Translations under genes and position numbers: made by a program
Notes under the pieces: model-generated
Told to the model about the DNA's origin: nothing
Database searches by the model: none
The model's input: only the letters and a program-made list of their open reading frames with translations
From: Croceicoccus mobilis
GTDB taxonomy: Bacteria; Pseudomonadota; Alphaproteobacteria; Sphingomonadales; Sphingomonadaceae
DNA length: 64,000 nt
NCBI RefSeq assembly: GCF_001661965.1
Contig: NZ_LYWZ01000017.1
Coordinates: 86,500-150,499 of the forward strand
Reading direction: 5' to 3'
Shown: positions 33,340 through 41,319 of the stretch, one piece after another
Layout: each line of letters starts with the position of its first letter
How positions within the stretch are numbered: position 1 is the stretch's first letter

Positions 33340-34280
33340 TTTCCACCTCCCAGCACCTTGCCGAATGCCGCACCGTCGCGCGCCTGCGAAGGCAGCTCGA
33401 AAAAACCATCGCCCAGCATCTGCTCGGCGTCCTCCTCGCCCATGATCTCGGCCCAGCGGGTGCGCACCGTTTCCGGGGACAAATCGGGATCGTGGATGCC
33501 GTCGCGCGATGCGAACACCACCCGCGCCATGCGACCCCCGCCCACGGAAAAGAACTGTCCGCTGACCGGGCAATCGCGGTGCATCAGGTAAAGCGCGGCA
33601 ACCGCGACCATCGCCGGGTCGAAATTCGCCTGCATCCAATTGCCGAATTCGGTGCCGCCAAAAGATTTTTCGACCATGGTGGAATAGGCATAGGGCATGA
33701 TCAGATTGGCCTTGATCCCATGCTCTGCCCCGGCGCCCGCCATTTGGCGAGTCAGGCCGTAAAGCGCTGATTTGCAAATGGCATAGGATCCGCCCCAGCC
33801 ATGCATGCTCCTGATGCCGAGCGAGGATGCGGAGCCGAGGTTGATGACCCGGCCCTGCCCCGATTGCTGCAGATGCGGCCATGCCGCGCGGAACAATTGC
33901 TGCGGCCCTTTTACATGTATCGCGAATTGATCGTCGATTACCGGGCTGGGCGCATCCTGGATGCGCAATTGCGTATCGGTGGTCCCGGCATTGTTGACGA
34001 TGATGTCCAGCCTGCCGAAATGGTCGAGCGCCGCCGCCGCCATCGCGCGGCAGGCATTGTCGTCGGCGACGCTGCCGTTCACGCCTACCGCGCTGCCGCC
34101 CGCTGCCCGGATTTCGGCAACGACATCTTCCTCGGGTCCATGCCCCTCGGGCCGGACATTGCCGTTGACCACCACCATCGCCCCGCGCTTTGCCAAGAGC
34201 AGCGCGATGGCGCGGCCGATCCCCTTGGCCGCACCGGTAACGATGGCTGCCTGCCCATCGAACCGCAATTCATCCGCCAT
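33336..34280 (-). CDS. SDR-family oxidoreductase with long C terminus
   Basis: A 314-residue SDR with TGAAKGIGRAIA near residue 15, NNAGTTD, GSASS and Y-A-I-C-K. After the Rossmann core it has about 60 extra residues (SRDGIHDPDLSPETVRTRWA and beyond), as in peroxisomal multifunctional enzyme type 2-like SDRs. ATG 34280 has GGGGGTG upstream; ATG 34298, which overlaps the previous stop (ATGA), is an alternative. A (3R)-hydroxyacyl-CoA dehydrogenase role, matching the MaoC hydratases, would be reasonable but is inferred. Confidence 0.88.
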   Translation of the reverse strand: MADELRFDGQAAIVTGAAKGIGRAIALLLAKRGAMVVVNGNVRPEGHGPEEDVVAEIRAAGGSAVGVNGSVADDNACRAMAAAALDHFGRLDIIVNNAGTTDTQLRIQDAPSPVIDDQFAIHVKGPQQLFRAAWPHLQQSGQGRVINLGSASSLGIRSMHGWGGSYAICKSALYGLTRQMAGAGAEHGIKANLIMPYAYSTMVEKSFGGTEFGNWMQANFDPAMVAVAALYLMHRDCPVSGQFFSVGGGRMARVVFASRDGIHDPDLSPETVRTRWAEIMGEEDAEQMLGDGFFELPSQARDGAAFGKVLGGGK

Positions 34281-34294
34281 GCGATCACCCCCGC

Positions 34295-35068
34295 TCATTG
34301 CGCCGTCAGCCCGCCATCGACAGGCAGCAGCACGCCATTGACGAAGCTCGCCTCTGCCGAAAGCAGCCAGCGCACCGCCATCGCCATCTCGTCGGGTTCG
34401 GCAAGGCGGCCCATCGGATTGGCCTCGGGCACGATTTCGCGCAGGCGGTCGATTAGGGTAAAGGCATGCTCCATCATCGCGGTGCGCGTGGCGCCCGGCA
34501 GCACCGCATTGATGCGGATATTGCTGCGCGCGTAATCGAGCGCGGCGGCCCGGGTCACGCCCGCCACGCCCGCCTTGGCAGAGCAATATTCCGAACCGTT
34601 GGGAATGGCCGCGATGGCTGCGGTCGAGGCGATATTGACCACCGCGCCGCCGCCTGCCTCCAGCATGGCCGCGACCTGGTATTTCATCGACAGGAACAAC
34701 CCGCGCAGGTTGACCGCGTGGACATGGTCCCAGAAATCGACGTCGACCTCGTGCATGCGCACGCCCATGAAAGTCGCGCCCGCGGCATTGCATGCCCCGT
34801 CCAGCTTCCCGAAGCGCGCCACGGTTTGCTCCACCGCGCCGCGCACTGCATCGTCGTCGGTCACGTCGAGAGCGATAGCGCAGCCCATGCCGCCAACCTC
34901 CGCAATCTCGTCGGCCACTGTCCGGGCCGCAGCATGATCGCGGTCGGTCACGGCGACGGCAGCCCCCGCCTCGGCACAGCGCAGCGCGCTGGCGCGGCCG
35001 ATGCCATTGCCGCCGCCCGTCACCATGACCACGCGGCCTTCCAGCAGTCCGCTTCTTGTACCTGTCAT
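34295..35068 (-). CDS. SDR-family oxidoreductase
   Basis: A 257-residue SDR: TGGGNGIGRASALRC near residue 17, DVTDDDA for the adenine pocket, CNAAGA, NIASTAA and the catalytic Y-C-S-A-K, ending LPVDGGLTAQ. All catalytic residues are present. It follows the APH-fold kinase gene and its stop overlaps the ATG of the next SDR's longer start option. Part of the minus-strand operon 37408-32602. Confidence 0.9.
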   Translation of the reverse strand: MTGTRSGLLEGRVVMVTGGGNGIGRASALRCAEAGAAVAVTDRDHAAARTVADEIAEVGGMGCAIALDVTDDDAVRGAVEQTVARFGKLDGACNAAGATFMGVRMHEVDVDFWDHVHAVNLRGLFLSMKYQVAAMLEAGGGAVVNIASTAAIAAIPNGSEYCSAKAGVAGVTRAAALDYARSNIRINAVLPGATRTAMMEHAFTLIDRLREIVPEANPMGRLAEPDEMAMAVRWLLSAEASFVNGVLLPVDGGLTAQ

Positions 35069-35105
35069 CGCGCGCGCTCCTGTCTTCTTATTGCCCGGTC
35101 GTCGC

Positions 35106-36173
35106 CTATCCGCCCGCCCCCTCCAGCACGCGCCGCGCCGATGCCGCGGCCTGCGCGACGGTCTTGGCGGTATGGGTGGATGTCCGGTTGGCCGCGGTGC
35201 CGTCGGCGTATCGCTTCAGCACCCCCTGCACCATCGCGGCAAAGCGGAACTGCGCATAGGCGAGATACCAGTCCCAATCGGGCACCGCGCCCAGCCCCAT
35301 GTGCGAGAGATAGCGTTCGACCTGCTCATTCATCGCCGGGATGCCCGTGCCCGCAAGGTCTTGCCCGCATAAAGTCGGCGCGCCCGGTGCCGGTGGCAGC
35401 CACCATGGACGCAAATGATGGGCGAGATCGACAAACGGATCGCCCAGCGTCGCCATTTCCCAGTCGAGCACGGCCAGTGCGCGCGGCGCATCGGCAGCGA
35501 AAATGATGTTGTAGATGCCGTAATCGCCATGGATTAGCCGGGTCGGCGCATCGGCAGGCACACGCTCGGCCAACGCATCCATCAGCCAGTGCATGTCGGG
35601 CACATGTTGCATTTCCGCTGCACGATATTGCTTCGACCACAGCGTCAGGTTGCGCGCGGCGTAGCCAGATGGCCGCCCGAAATCGCCAAGCCCGATCTGG
35701 GCGGGTTCGAGACTATGCAAACGCGCCAGCCAGTCGGCGGCATTGGCATAGGTCGCGGCGCGCTTTGCCGGTTCCTCATCCGGCATCAGCGGATCCCAGA
35801 CTACCCGGCCCGCGACATGTTCGCAGATGTAAAAGGCGCTGCCGATAATGCTCTCGTCGCCGCAATATGCAAACGGGCGCGGCACCGGAAAGCCCTCTGG
35901 ATGAAGCGCGGCGATGGCGCGATATTCGCGGTCTATGGCATGGGCGCCGCGCAGCAATTCCCCCGGCGGCTTACGGCGCAATACAAAGTCCCCGCCCCGC
36001 GCCCGCAGCAGATAGGTCGGGTTCGACTGCCCTCCTTTGAACTTGCGCCCCGATTCCAGCGCGCCTGCATCGGGCACGTGCTCCGCCATGAACGCTGCCA
36101 ATGCAGAAAGGTCGAGTTTGAGCCGCTCGGTCGGCTCCTCGGTTCCTGAAAAGGCGGCGTCGAGGTCGGTCAT
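35106..36173 (-). CDS. APH-fold kinase, ACAD10/11-kinase-like
   Basis: A 355-residue APH-type kinase. It has KFKGGQSNPTYLL (nucleotide loop, near 45), FVLRRKPPGELL with the ATP-binding Lys, the catalytic loop RLIHGDYGIYNIIF, and LDWEMATLGDPFVDLA. These blocks match the kinase half of ACAD10/ACAD11-type proteins. Its gene follows directly an ACAD11-like dehydrogenase (5-base gap between stop and start), reproducing as two genes the fusion seen in animals. It may phosphorylate a 4-hydroxyacyl-CoA. ATG 36173 is preferred over an upstream TTG. Confidence 0.9.
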   Translation of the reverse strand: MTDLDAAFSGTEEPTERLKLDLSALAAFMAEHVPDAGALESGRKFKGGQSNPTYLLRARGGDFVLRRKPPGELLRGAHAIDREYRAIAALHPEGFPVPRPFAYCGDESIIGSAFYICEHVAGRVVWDPLMPDEEPAKRAATYANAADWLARLHSLEPAQIGLGDFGRPSGYAARNLTLWSKQYRAAEMQHVPDMHWLMDALAERVPADAPTRLIHGDYGIYNIIFAADAPRALAVLDWEMATLGDPFVDLAHHLRPWWLPPAPGAPTLCGQDLAGTGIPAMNEQVERYLSHMGLGAVPDWDWYLAYAQFRFAAMVQGVLKRYADGTAANRTSTHTAKTVAQAAASARRVLEGAGG

Positions 36174-36178
36174 CGCGA

Positions 36179-37408
36179 TCAACCCGCGTCTTCGGCAGCA
36201 GACTTGCGATATTTCGCAAGCTCCAGCCGGGCGATGGTGCGATTGTGCACCTCGTCCGGGCCATCGCCCATGCGGATCATGTTCATGCGGGTAAAGCCAT
36301 AGCCCAGCCCGAAATCATCGGACAGGCCAGCCGCGCCGAACGCCTGCACCGCCATGTCGGCGACCTGCCGCCCGATCCGGACCGCCGCGACCTTGATCTG
36401 CGATATCTCGCTGCGCGCCGCGCGATTGCCCACCGTATCCATCAGCCATGCCGTATGCTGCACCAGCAGGCGCAGCATGCTGATATCGGTCCGCGCCCGC
36501 GCAATGCGTTCGTGCCAGACCGATTGCGCGGCCAGCGGCTTGCCGAAAGCGATGCGGCTGCTCAGCCTTTCGCAGGCGATCTCCAGCATGCGTTCGCATT
36601 GCCCGATGATGCGCATGCAGTGATGGATGCGCCCCGGGCCGAGCCTCCCTTGCGAAATCTCGAAGCCGCGCCCTTCCCCCAGGATCAGGTTGCTGGCCGG
36701 AACCCGCACGTTCTCGAACAGGATTTCCGCCTGCCCCTTGGGTTCGTCGTAATAGCCAAATGCCGACAGCGGGCGTACGATGGTGATGCCGGGCGTATCG
36801 GGCTCGACCAGTATCTGGCTCTGCTGATGGTGCAGATCGGCATCGGGATCGGCCTTGCCCATCACGATGAAGATGGCGGTGTGCGGGTGATAGGCATTGG
36901 TGATCCACCATTTGCGCCCGTTGATGACATAGTCGTCGCCATCGCGCTCGATCCGGGTCTGGATATTGGTCGCATCCGAACTCGCCACCGCCGGTTCGGT
37001 CATGCAAAAGGAAGAGCGGATCTCTCCCGCCAGCAGCGGCTTCAGCCAGCGCTCCTTCTGCTCTTCGCTGCCAAAGCGGTCGAGCACTTCCATATTGCCG
37101 GTATCGGGCGCGGAACAGTTGAACACCTCGGACGCGAAATTGACCCGGCCCATGATTTCCGAAAGCGGCGCATAATCGAGGTTCGACAGCCCCGCCCCGT
37201 TTTCGGAATCGGGCAGGAACAGGTTCCACAAACCCTCGGCCCGCGCCTTCGCCTTCAGCTCTTCCATGATCTCGGGCTGGCGGAACCGTTCGGGCCCCTG
37301 CTTCAGCTGGCGGTGATAGGCCTCTTCGTTCGGATAGACATGCGCATCCATGAAGCGCCTCAAACGGGCCTCGAATTCTCGCGATTTTTCCGACTGTACC
37401 GGCACCAT
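36179..37408 (-). CDS. Acyl-CoA dehydrogenase, ACAD10/11-like
   Basis: A 409-residue acyl-CoA dehydrogenase with FCMTEPAVASSDATNIQ, YVINGRKWWITNAYHP, GRGFEISQGRLGPGRIHHCM and FGKPLAAQSVWHERIA, the block set of the ACAD10/ACAD11 branch. In animals, ACAD11 is fused to a kinase domain and removes a phosphorylated 4-hydroxy group; here the kinase is the next gene. ATG 37408 is chosen (GGGGA upstream; a TTG nine bases earlier is less likely). It heads the operon to 32.6 kb and is divergent from the SDR gene at 37593. Confidence 0.9.
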   Translation of the reverse strand: MVPVQSEKSREFEARLRRFMDAHVYPNEEAYHRQLKQGPERFRQPEIMEELKAKARAEGLWNLFLPDSENGAGLSNLDYAPLSEIMGRVNFASEVFNCSAPDTGNMEVLDRFGSEEQKERWLKPLLAGEIRSSFCMTEPAVASSDATNIQTRIERDGDDYVINGRKWWITNAYHPHTAIFIVMGKADPDADLHHQQSQILVEPDTPGITIVRPLSAFGYYDEPKGQAEILFENVRVPASNLILGEGRGFEISQGRLGPGRIHHCMRIIGQCERMLEIACERLSSRIAFGKPLAAQSVWHERIARARTDISMLRLLVQHTAWLMDTVGNRAARSEISQIKVAAVRIGRQVADMAVQAFGAAGLSDDFGLGYGFTRMNMIRMGDGPDEVHNRTIARLELAKYRKSAAEDAG

Positions 37409-37496
37409 GCCCGCCAATCCCCTGTCCCACGCCGAACGTGCCCGGCTGTTCGTGTTTTGCCGCGAACATGCAGGTAAGTGGCGGGCCAGTCAACTT

Positions 37497-37512
37497 GATA
37501 TGCTAGTTTACG
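37497..37512. promoter_or_regulatory. Cluster 1 palindrome, site 11
   Basis: GATATGCTAGTTTACG shares ATGCTAGT with site 1 and matches the consensus at about 9 of 14 positions. It lies 89 bases before the acyl-CoA dehydrogenase start at 37408. Confidence 0.35.
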
Positions 37513-37551
37513 ATTTCACCTTGCCAGCATCCGGGCATCACCGCACAATGC

Positions 37552-37567
37552 CGTATGCACGCATATC
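37552..37567. promoter_or_regulatory. Cluster 1 palindrome, site 12
   Basis: CGTATGCACGCATATC matches the shared palindrome at 11 of 14 positions, with near-perfect arms GTATGC/GCATAT, and lies 26 bases before the SDR start at 37593. Confidence 0.5.
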
Positions 37568-37592
37568 GGTGCGGCATGATCGGGAGAGAGAC

Positions 37593-38420
37593 ATGACGAT
37601 TAGCCTCACATTTCCGGAAGGCGGCGCGCTGATGGCAGGCGGCACTGGCACCATCGGGCGCGGCGTGGTGGAAGGGCTGTGCCGCGCCGGGGTACCGGTA
37701 TTGTTCACCTATCTTGGCGCCGGGCGGCATGACAGCGCCGGCATCGCGGCCGAAATGGTCGAGCGCCTGTCGGCACAGGGCCACCAGATCCGCGCCCGCC
37801 GCATGGACATGCGCGATCCCGCCCAGATAGAGGACGCGCTGGACGAGCTTGAAAGCTGGACGGGCCGCGTTCACGCCGTGATGACGACAGCGGGCGCGGT
37901 GCCGATCTTTGCCAAAACGGGTGATTATACGCCCGACGATCTTGCCGCGTTCATCGATGGCGATTTCATGGCCTATTTCCGCCTGTTCCGTTGCGGCATC
38001 CAGCGTATGCGGGAAACGGGCGGCGGATCGCTGACCTGCACCACCACGATCGATGTCGGCAAGCTGGCGCAATATAACGGCGCTTCGGGCATGTCGAAGG
38101 GCGCTGTCGAGGCGATGATGCGCCATATCGCATCCGAAGAAGCGCTGACCGGCATTCGCGCCAATTACGTGCGCATCGGATGGGTGGGCGACGACCAGTT
38201 TTCCGACCACCCCGAATGGCGCCAGCCGCCCGCGGGGCCAGAGCCGGTGACGCAGGCGGAAATGCTGGCCCATATCGCGCGCAGCCACATGGATGCGATG
38301 CCGATGCAGCGGCCCGGAAACCTGCGCGAAATCGGCGATGTCTTCGCCTATCTCGCATCCGATCAGGCATCCTATCTGACCGGGCAGTGCATCAAGATGG
38401 ACGGCGCCGAAGATCGCTGA
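37593..38420 (+). CDS. SDR-fold protein with altered active site
   Basis: A 275-residue SDR-fold protein with a cofactor motif AGGTGTIGRGVVEG (15-28). The active site departs from the family: the position of the catalytic Tyr is S165 (S-G-M-S-K169), NNAG reads MTTAGA, and the Ser strand reads TCTTTIDVG. The C-terminal LTGQCIKMDGAED is normal. It may be an atypical reductase, with Y161 four residues away as a possible substitute, or a non-enzymatic partner. GGGAGAGAG precedes the ATG. It is followed by the Rieske gene after 114 bases. Confidence 0.85.
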   Translation: MTISLTFPEGGALMAGGTGTIGRGVVEGLCRAGVPVLFTYLGAGRHDSAGIAAEMVERLSAQGHQIRARRMDMRDPAQIEDALDELESWTGRVHAVMTTAGAVPIFAKTGDYTPDDLAAFIDGDFMAYFRLFRCGIQRMRETGGGSLTCTTTIDVGKLAQYNGASGMSKGAVEAMMRHIASEEALTGIRANYVRIGWVGDDQFSDHPEWRQPPAGPEPVTQAEMLAHIARSHMDAMPMQRPGNLREIGDVFAYLASDQASYLTGQCIKMDGAEDR

Positions 38421-38442
38421 ACCGTCAGGGACCAGCGATATT

Positions 38443-38458
38443 GGTATTCTGGCATACC
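38443..38458. promoter_or_regulatory. Cluster 1 palindrome, site 13
   Basis: GGTATTCTGGCATACC matches the shared palindrome at about 11 of 14 positions and is nearly self-complementary (6 of 7 arm pairs). It lies 77 bases before the Rieske oxygenase start. Confidence 0.5.
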
Positions 38459-38534
38459 AGTTTGATTTCGGTCAATGCGGCCCCCTCCCCTCGCCTCTAT
38501 TCCGCAAGATGGAAGGATGCAGGAGAGAAGGCAG

Positions 38535-39941
38535 ATGACCGATATCATGGAAGCGCAGGCCGATTACCTCAAGGGTTTCGGAACCGAACTATCGCCCACA
38601 TGGCGCGAATTGGCGGCGCAGGACACGCACCGGATCGAACCGTCGCTGGCGGACGAGAATTCGCCGTTCCTCGGCGACGATCCGATCCCGGCCAGCCGCT
38701 ACACCTCGTACGACTACCACCGCGAGGAGGTGGAGAAGGTGTGGCTGAAAACCTGGCAGGTCGCCTGCCGCGAAGAGGAGATCCCCGAGGTCGGCGATCA
38801 TTTCGTCTATCGCATTGCGGGCATGTCCTTCATCGTCGTGCGCACCGCGCCCGAGGAATTTCGCGCCTTCCGCAATCTGTGCATGCATCGCGGGCGCGAG
38901 CTGGTCGATTGCAGCGGCAAGGGCGCGAAATCGTTCCGCTGCGCCTATCACGCGTGGACATGGAACATCGACGGTTCGCTGCAGGGTTTCCCCGGCAAGT
39001 GGGACTTCCCCACCGTCGGCGAAGGCAGCCACGATCTGCGCACCGCCAGCGTGGCGCGCTGGAACGGGTTCGTCTTCATCAACCCGGATCGCAATGCCGC
39101 GCCATTGGCGCAGCATCTGGGCGGGATGGACCGCCATTTCGCCGACTGGCCGCTCGACCGGCGTTTTACCCTCTGGCACGTGCGCAAGACGATCCGCGCG
39201 AACTGGAAAGTGGCGATGGAGGCCTTCCTCGAAGGCTATCACCTCGCCATGACCCACCCGCAGGCACTGCCCTCGGTCAGCGAACATGGCACGCAATATG
39301 ACATCTGGCAGGAAGGCGATGCCGCCTATAGCCGTTCGATGACCCCGACCGCCGTGCCCAGCCACCATGCCCGCGGCGGCAGCCGGGAAGAGGCGATCGC
39401 GGTACAATGGGCGCTGCTCAACGGTCTGCGCATGGACGATGCGCCCGAACTGCCCGAGAACATCCACGACCGGGCGACACTGGCGCAGTGGCGGCGCGAC
39501 AATCTCTCGGCCCTGACCGGCGCGGATTATGCGGATCTGTCAGACGCCATGATGCTGGATTCGATCCAGTACTGGCTGTTCCCCAATTTCTGCCCGTGGC
39601 TGGGCGAAGGTTTGCCGCTGACCTATGTCTTCCGGCCCGACGCCGATATGCCCGACACATGCTATATGGATGCGTGGATGCTGGTCCGCATGCCCGACGA
39701 CGCCCCTGCCCCATCCGCACCCGCGATCATCGAGCTGGGCCCCGACGATCCGTTCGAGCCGCATATCGGCGCCATGGGCGAAATCTTCGACCAGGACGAT
39801 TTCAACATGCCCAAGGTGCAGATCGGCATGAAACAATGGCCCGACGACCTCGCCGGCGTAACGCTGGGCCGTTATCAGGAAAGCCGCATCCGTTTTCTGC
39901 ACAAGGTGCTGGAGGAAAGGCTGGGCCACACCGCGCGCTGA
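38535..39941 (+). CDS. Rieske oxygenase alpha subunit
   Basis: A 468-residue aromatic-ring-hydroxylating oxygenase large subunit. Rieske ligands: C116-M-H118 and C136-A-Y-H139. Catalytic iron site: NWKVAMEAFLEGYHLAMTHP with H236 and H241. It would add oxygen to an aromatic or other unsaturated substrate using electrons from an unlinked ferredoxin system. No beta-subunit gene is adjacent. ATG 38535 has AGGAGAGAAGG upstream; an earlier in-frame start at 38475 has none and crosses the promoter. It is a paralogue of the partial gene at 1-576. Confidence 0.93.
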   Translation: MTDIMEAQADYLKGFGTELSPTWRELAAQDTHRIEPSLADENSPFLGDDPIPASRYTSYDYHREEVEKVWLKTWQVACREEEIPEVGDHFVYRIAGMSFIVVRTAPEEFRAFRNLCMHRGRELVDCSGKGAKSFRCAYHAWTWNIDGSLQGFPGKWDFPTVGEGSHDLRTASVARWNGFVFINPDRNAAPLAQHLGGMDRHFADWPLDRRFTLWHVRKTIRANWKVAMEAFLEGYHLAMTHPQALPSVSEHGTQYDIWQEGDAAYSRSMTPTAVPSHHARGGSREEAIAVQWALLNGLRMDDAPELPENIHDRATLAQWRRDNLSALTGADYADLSDAMMLDSIQYWLFPNFCPWLGEGLPLTYVFRPDADMPDTCYMDAWMLVRMPDDAPAPSAPAIIELGPDDPFEPHIGAMGEIFDQDDFNMPKVQIGMKQWPDDLAGVTLGRYQESRIRFLHKVLEERLGHTAR

Positions 39942-39964
39942 GCCGTTCGGAGCCTGACGCTGCC

Positions 39965-39998
39965 GGTGGCGATATTTCCCCCGGGAAACATCGCCACC
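39965..39998 (+). terminator. Strong hairpin after Rieske gene
   Basis: GGTGGCGAT/ATCGCCACC and TTTCCC/GGGAAA form a 15-pair stem with one mismatch and a CC loop, 23 bases after the Rieske stop codon. T-rich sequence follows shortly after. A likely transcription terminator at the end of cluster 1. Confidence 0.75.
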
Positions 39999-40085
39999 CC
40001 AGCATTTTCAGCACTTTTCCGCGCCTTCGCCATGCAGGCTGGATGGCGCCGGATCGTCGCCCCGACAGGCCGCCCTGCTCATATC

Positions 40086-40437
40086 TCACTCGCTTCCCGA
40101 AAGCCCGATCCCGACAACGACCTTATGGATACTTCCGGGGAAAGCCCCGTTGTCGGCATAATCGCCGGTAACCTTCAGCTCGTAATCCTGACCTATCGCA
40201 AACCCTTCGCCCTGTGCCGCCATGTTGATGTGCTGCGGGAAATCGGCCTGAGCCAGGGTCCTGTCGCCGGACAGGATTGTCACGCGATATGCGCGTGAAC
40301 CGGCTGCGTAGCGCACGCGCCATGACAATCTCTGGTCTCCGGCGCCAATCGCCGTTTTCGCAGACAGCCGATATTTGTCGCCGGGTTGCTGCGAAAAGGC
40401 CTGCACGACCGTCGGCACACCATCCTTAAGGTAAAAG
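40086..40437 (-). pseudogene. C-terminal piece of unknown beta-rich protein, cut by IS
   Basis: About 116 codons reading from the left end of the IS6-type element to a stop at 40086 (ends HKVVVGIGLSGSE). The piece is rich in beta strands (YRLSAKTAIGAGDQRLSWRV; YELKVTGDYADN), like a C-terminal accessory domain. The 5' part is missing: reading further upstream enters IS DNA, and the sequence beyond the IS belongs to a different gene. Not recognised as a named family. It is a broken gene. Confidence 0.6.
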
Positions 40438-40451
40438 GGCTCTGTTGCAAA
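40438..40451 (+). repeat. IS left inverted repeat
   Basis: GGCTCTGTTGCAAA, exact complement of 41306-41319. It marks the left end of the IS6-type element. Confidence 0.9.
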
Positions 40452-40500
40452 CTCTGGCGCATTCGAAGATTGGGCTGCTGGATTGGCAGGATCGGTTGCG

Positions 40501-41265
40501 ATGAACGATTTCAAGGGGCGGCACTTCACCGGAGAGGTCATCCTATGGGCGGTGCGCTGGTATTGTCGATACGGCATCAGCTATCGTGATCTCGCGGAAA
40601 TGCTGGCCGAACGTGGGATCGATGTGGATCATACGACTATCTATCTTTGGGTGCAGCGCTACGCGCCAGAGATGGAGAAACGACTCCGCTGGTTCTGGCG
40701 GCGTGGTTTTGATCCGAGCTGGCGCCTCGATGAGACTTACATCAAGGTGCGGGGCAAATGGACCTACCTGTATCGGGCGGTCGACAAGCGGGGCGACACG
40801 ATTGATTTCTACTTGTCACCGACCCGCAGCGCCAAGGCTGCGAAGTGCTTTCTGGGCAAAGCCCTTCGCGGTCTGAAGGACTGGGAAAAGCCGACGAAAC
40901 TCAACACCGACAAGGCACCAAGCTACGGCGCCGCAATCGCTGAGTTGAAACGAGAAGGAAAGCTCGCGGCGGCAACCGAACACCGGCAGGTGAAATACCT
41001 GAACAATGTGATCGAGGCTGATCATGGCAAGCTCAAGATATTGATCAAGCCCGTCCGTGGTTTCAAATCGATGGCCACAGCCTACGCCACGATCAAAGGC
41101 TTCGAGGTCATGCGCGCCCTACGCAAAGGACAGGCCCGACCGTGGTGCCTGCAACCAGGGATCATGGGCGAGGTGCGTCTTGTTGAGAGAGCTTTCGGCA
41201 TTGGACCGTCAGCGCTGACCGACACCATGGAACTACTCTACCAACACTTGGCCGCGGCCGCCTGA
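40501..41265 (+). CDS. IS6-family DDE transposase
   Basis: A 254-residue IS6-type transposase, full length for the family and apparently intact. It begins MNDFKGRHFTGEVILWAVRW and carries an N-terminal helix-turn-helix (ISYRDLAEMLAERGIDVDHT). The catalytic residues of the DDE core are visible as the D in WRLDETYIKV, the D in NTDKAPSYG, and the E in NNVIEADHGKLK. It lies inside matching terminal inverted repeats, so the element may still be mobile. The start could also be a little upstream, but the ATG at 40501 fits the family. Confidence 0.95.
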   Translation: MNDFKGRHFTGEVILWAVRWYCRYGISYRDLAEMLAERGIDVDHTTIYLWVQRYAPEMEKRLRWFWRRGFDPSWRLDETYIKVRGKWTYLYRAVDKRGDTIDFYLSPTRSAKAAKCFLGKALRGLKDWEKPTKLNTDKAPSYGAAIAELKREGKLAAATEHRQVKYLNNVIEADHGKLKILIKPVRGFKSMATAYATIKGFEVMRALRKGQARPWCLQPGIMGEVRLVERAFGIGPSALTDTMELLYQHLAAAA

Positions 41266-41305
41266 TTGCCATGAAGCGGCGGATCTCACTCGCTCGCGGA
41301 CGATC

Positions 41306-41319
41306 TTTGCAACAGAGCC
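41306..41319 (-). repeat. IS right inverted repeat
   Basis: TTTGCAACAGAGCC, the complement of the left repeat at 40438. It marks the right end of the IS6-type element. Confidence 0.9.

Larger units (their letters stand above)
40438..41319 (+). mobile_element. IS6-family insertion sequence, IS6100-like
   Basis: An 882-base element bounded by perfect 14-base inverted repeats, GGCTCTGTTGCAAA at 40438-40451 and its complement at 41306-41319, the ends known from IS6100-type elements. One transposase gene fills it. The 8-base flanks, GGTAAAAG and TCCTATCT, do not match, so there is no target duplication: the element probably took part in a deletion or cointegrate resolution that joined two unrelated sequences. 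Confidence 0.93.
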
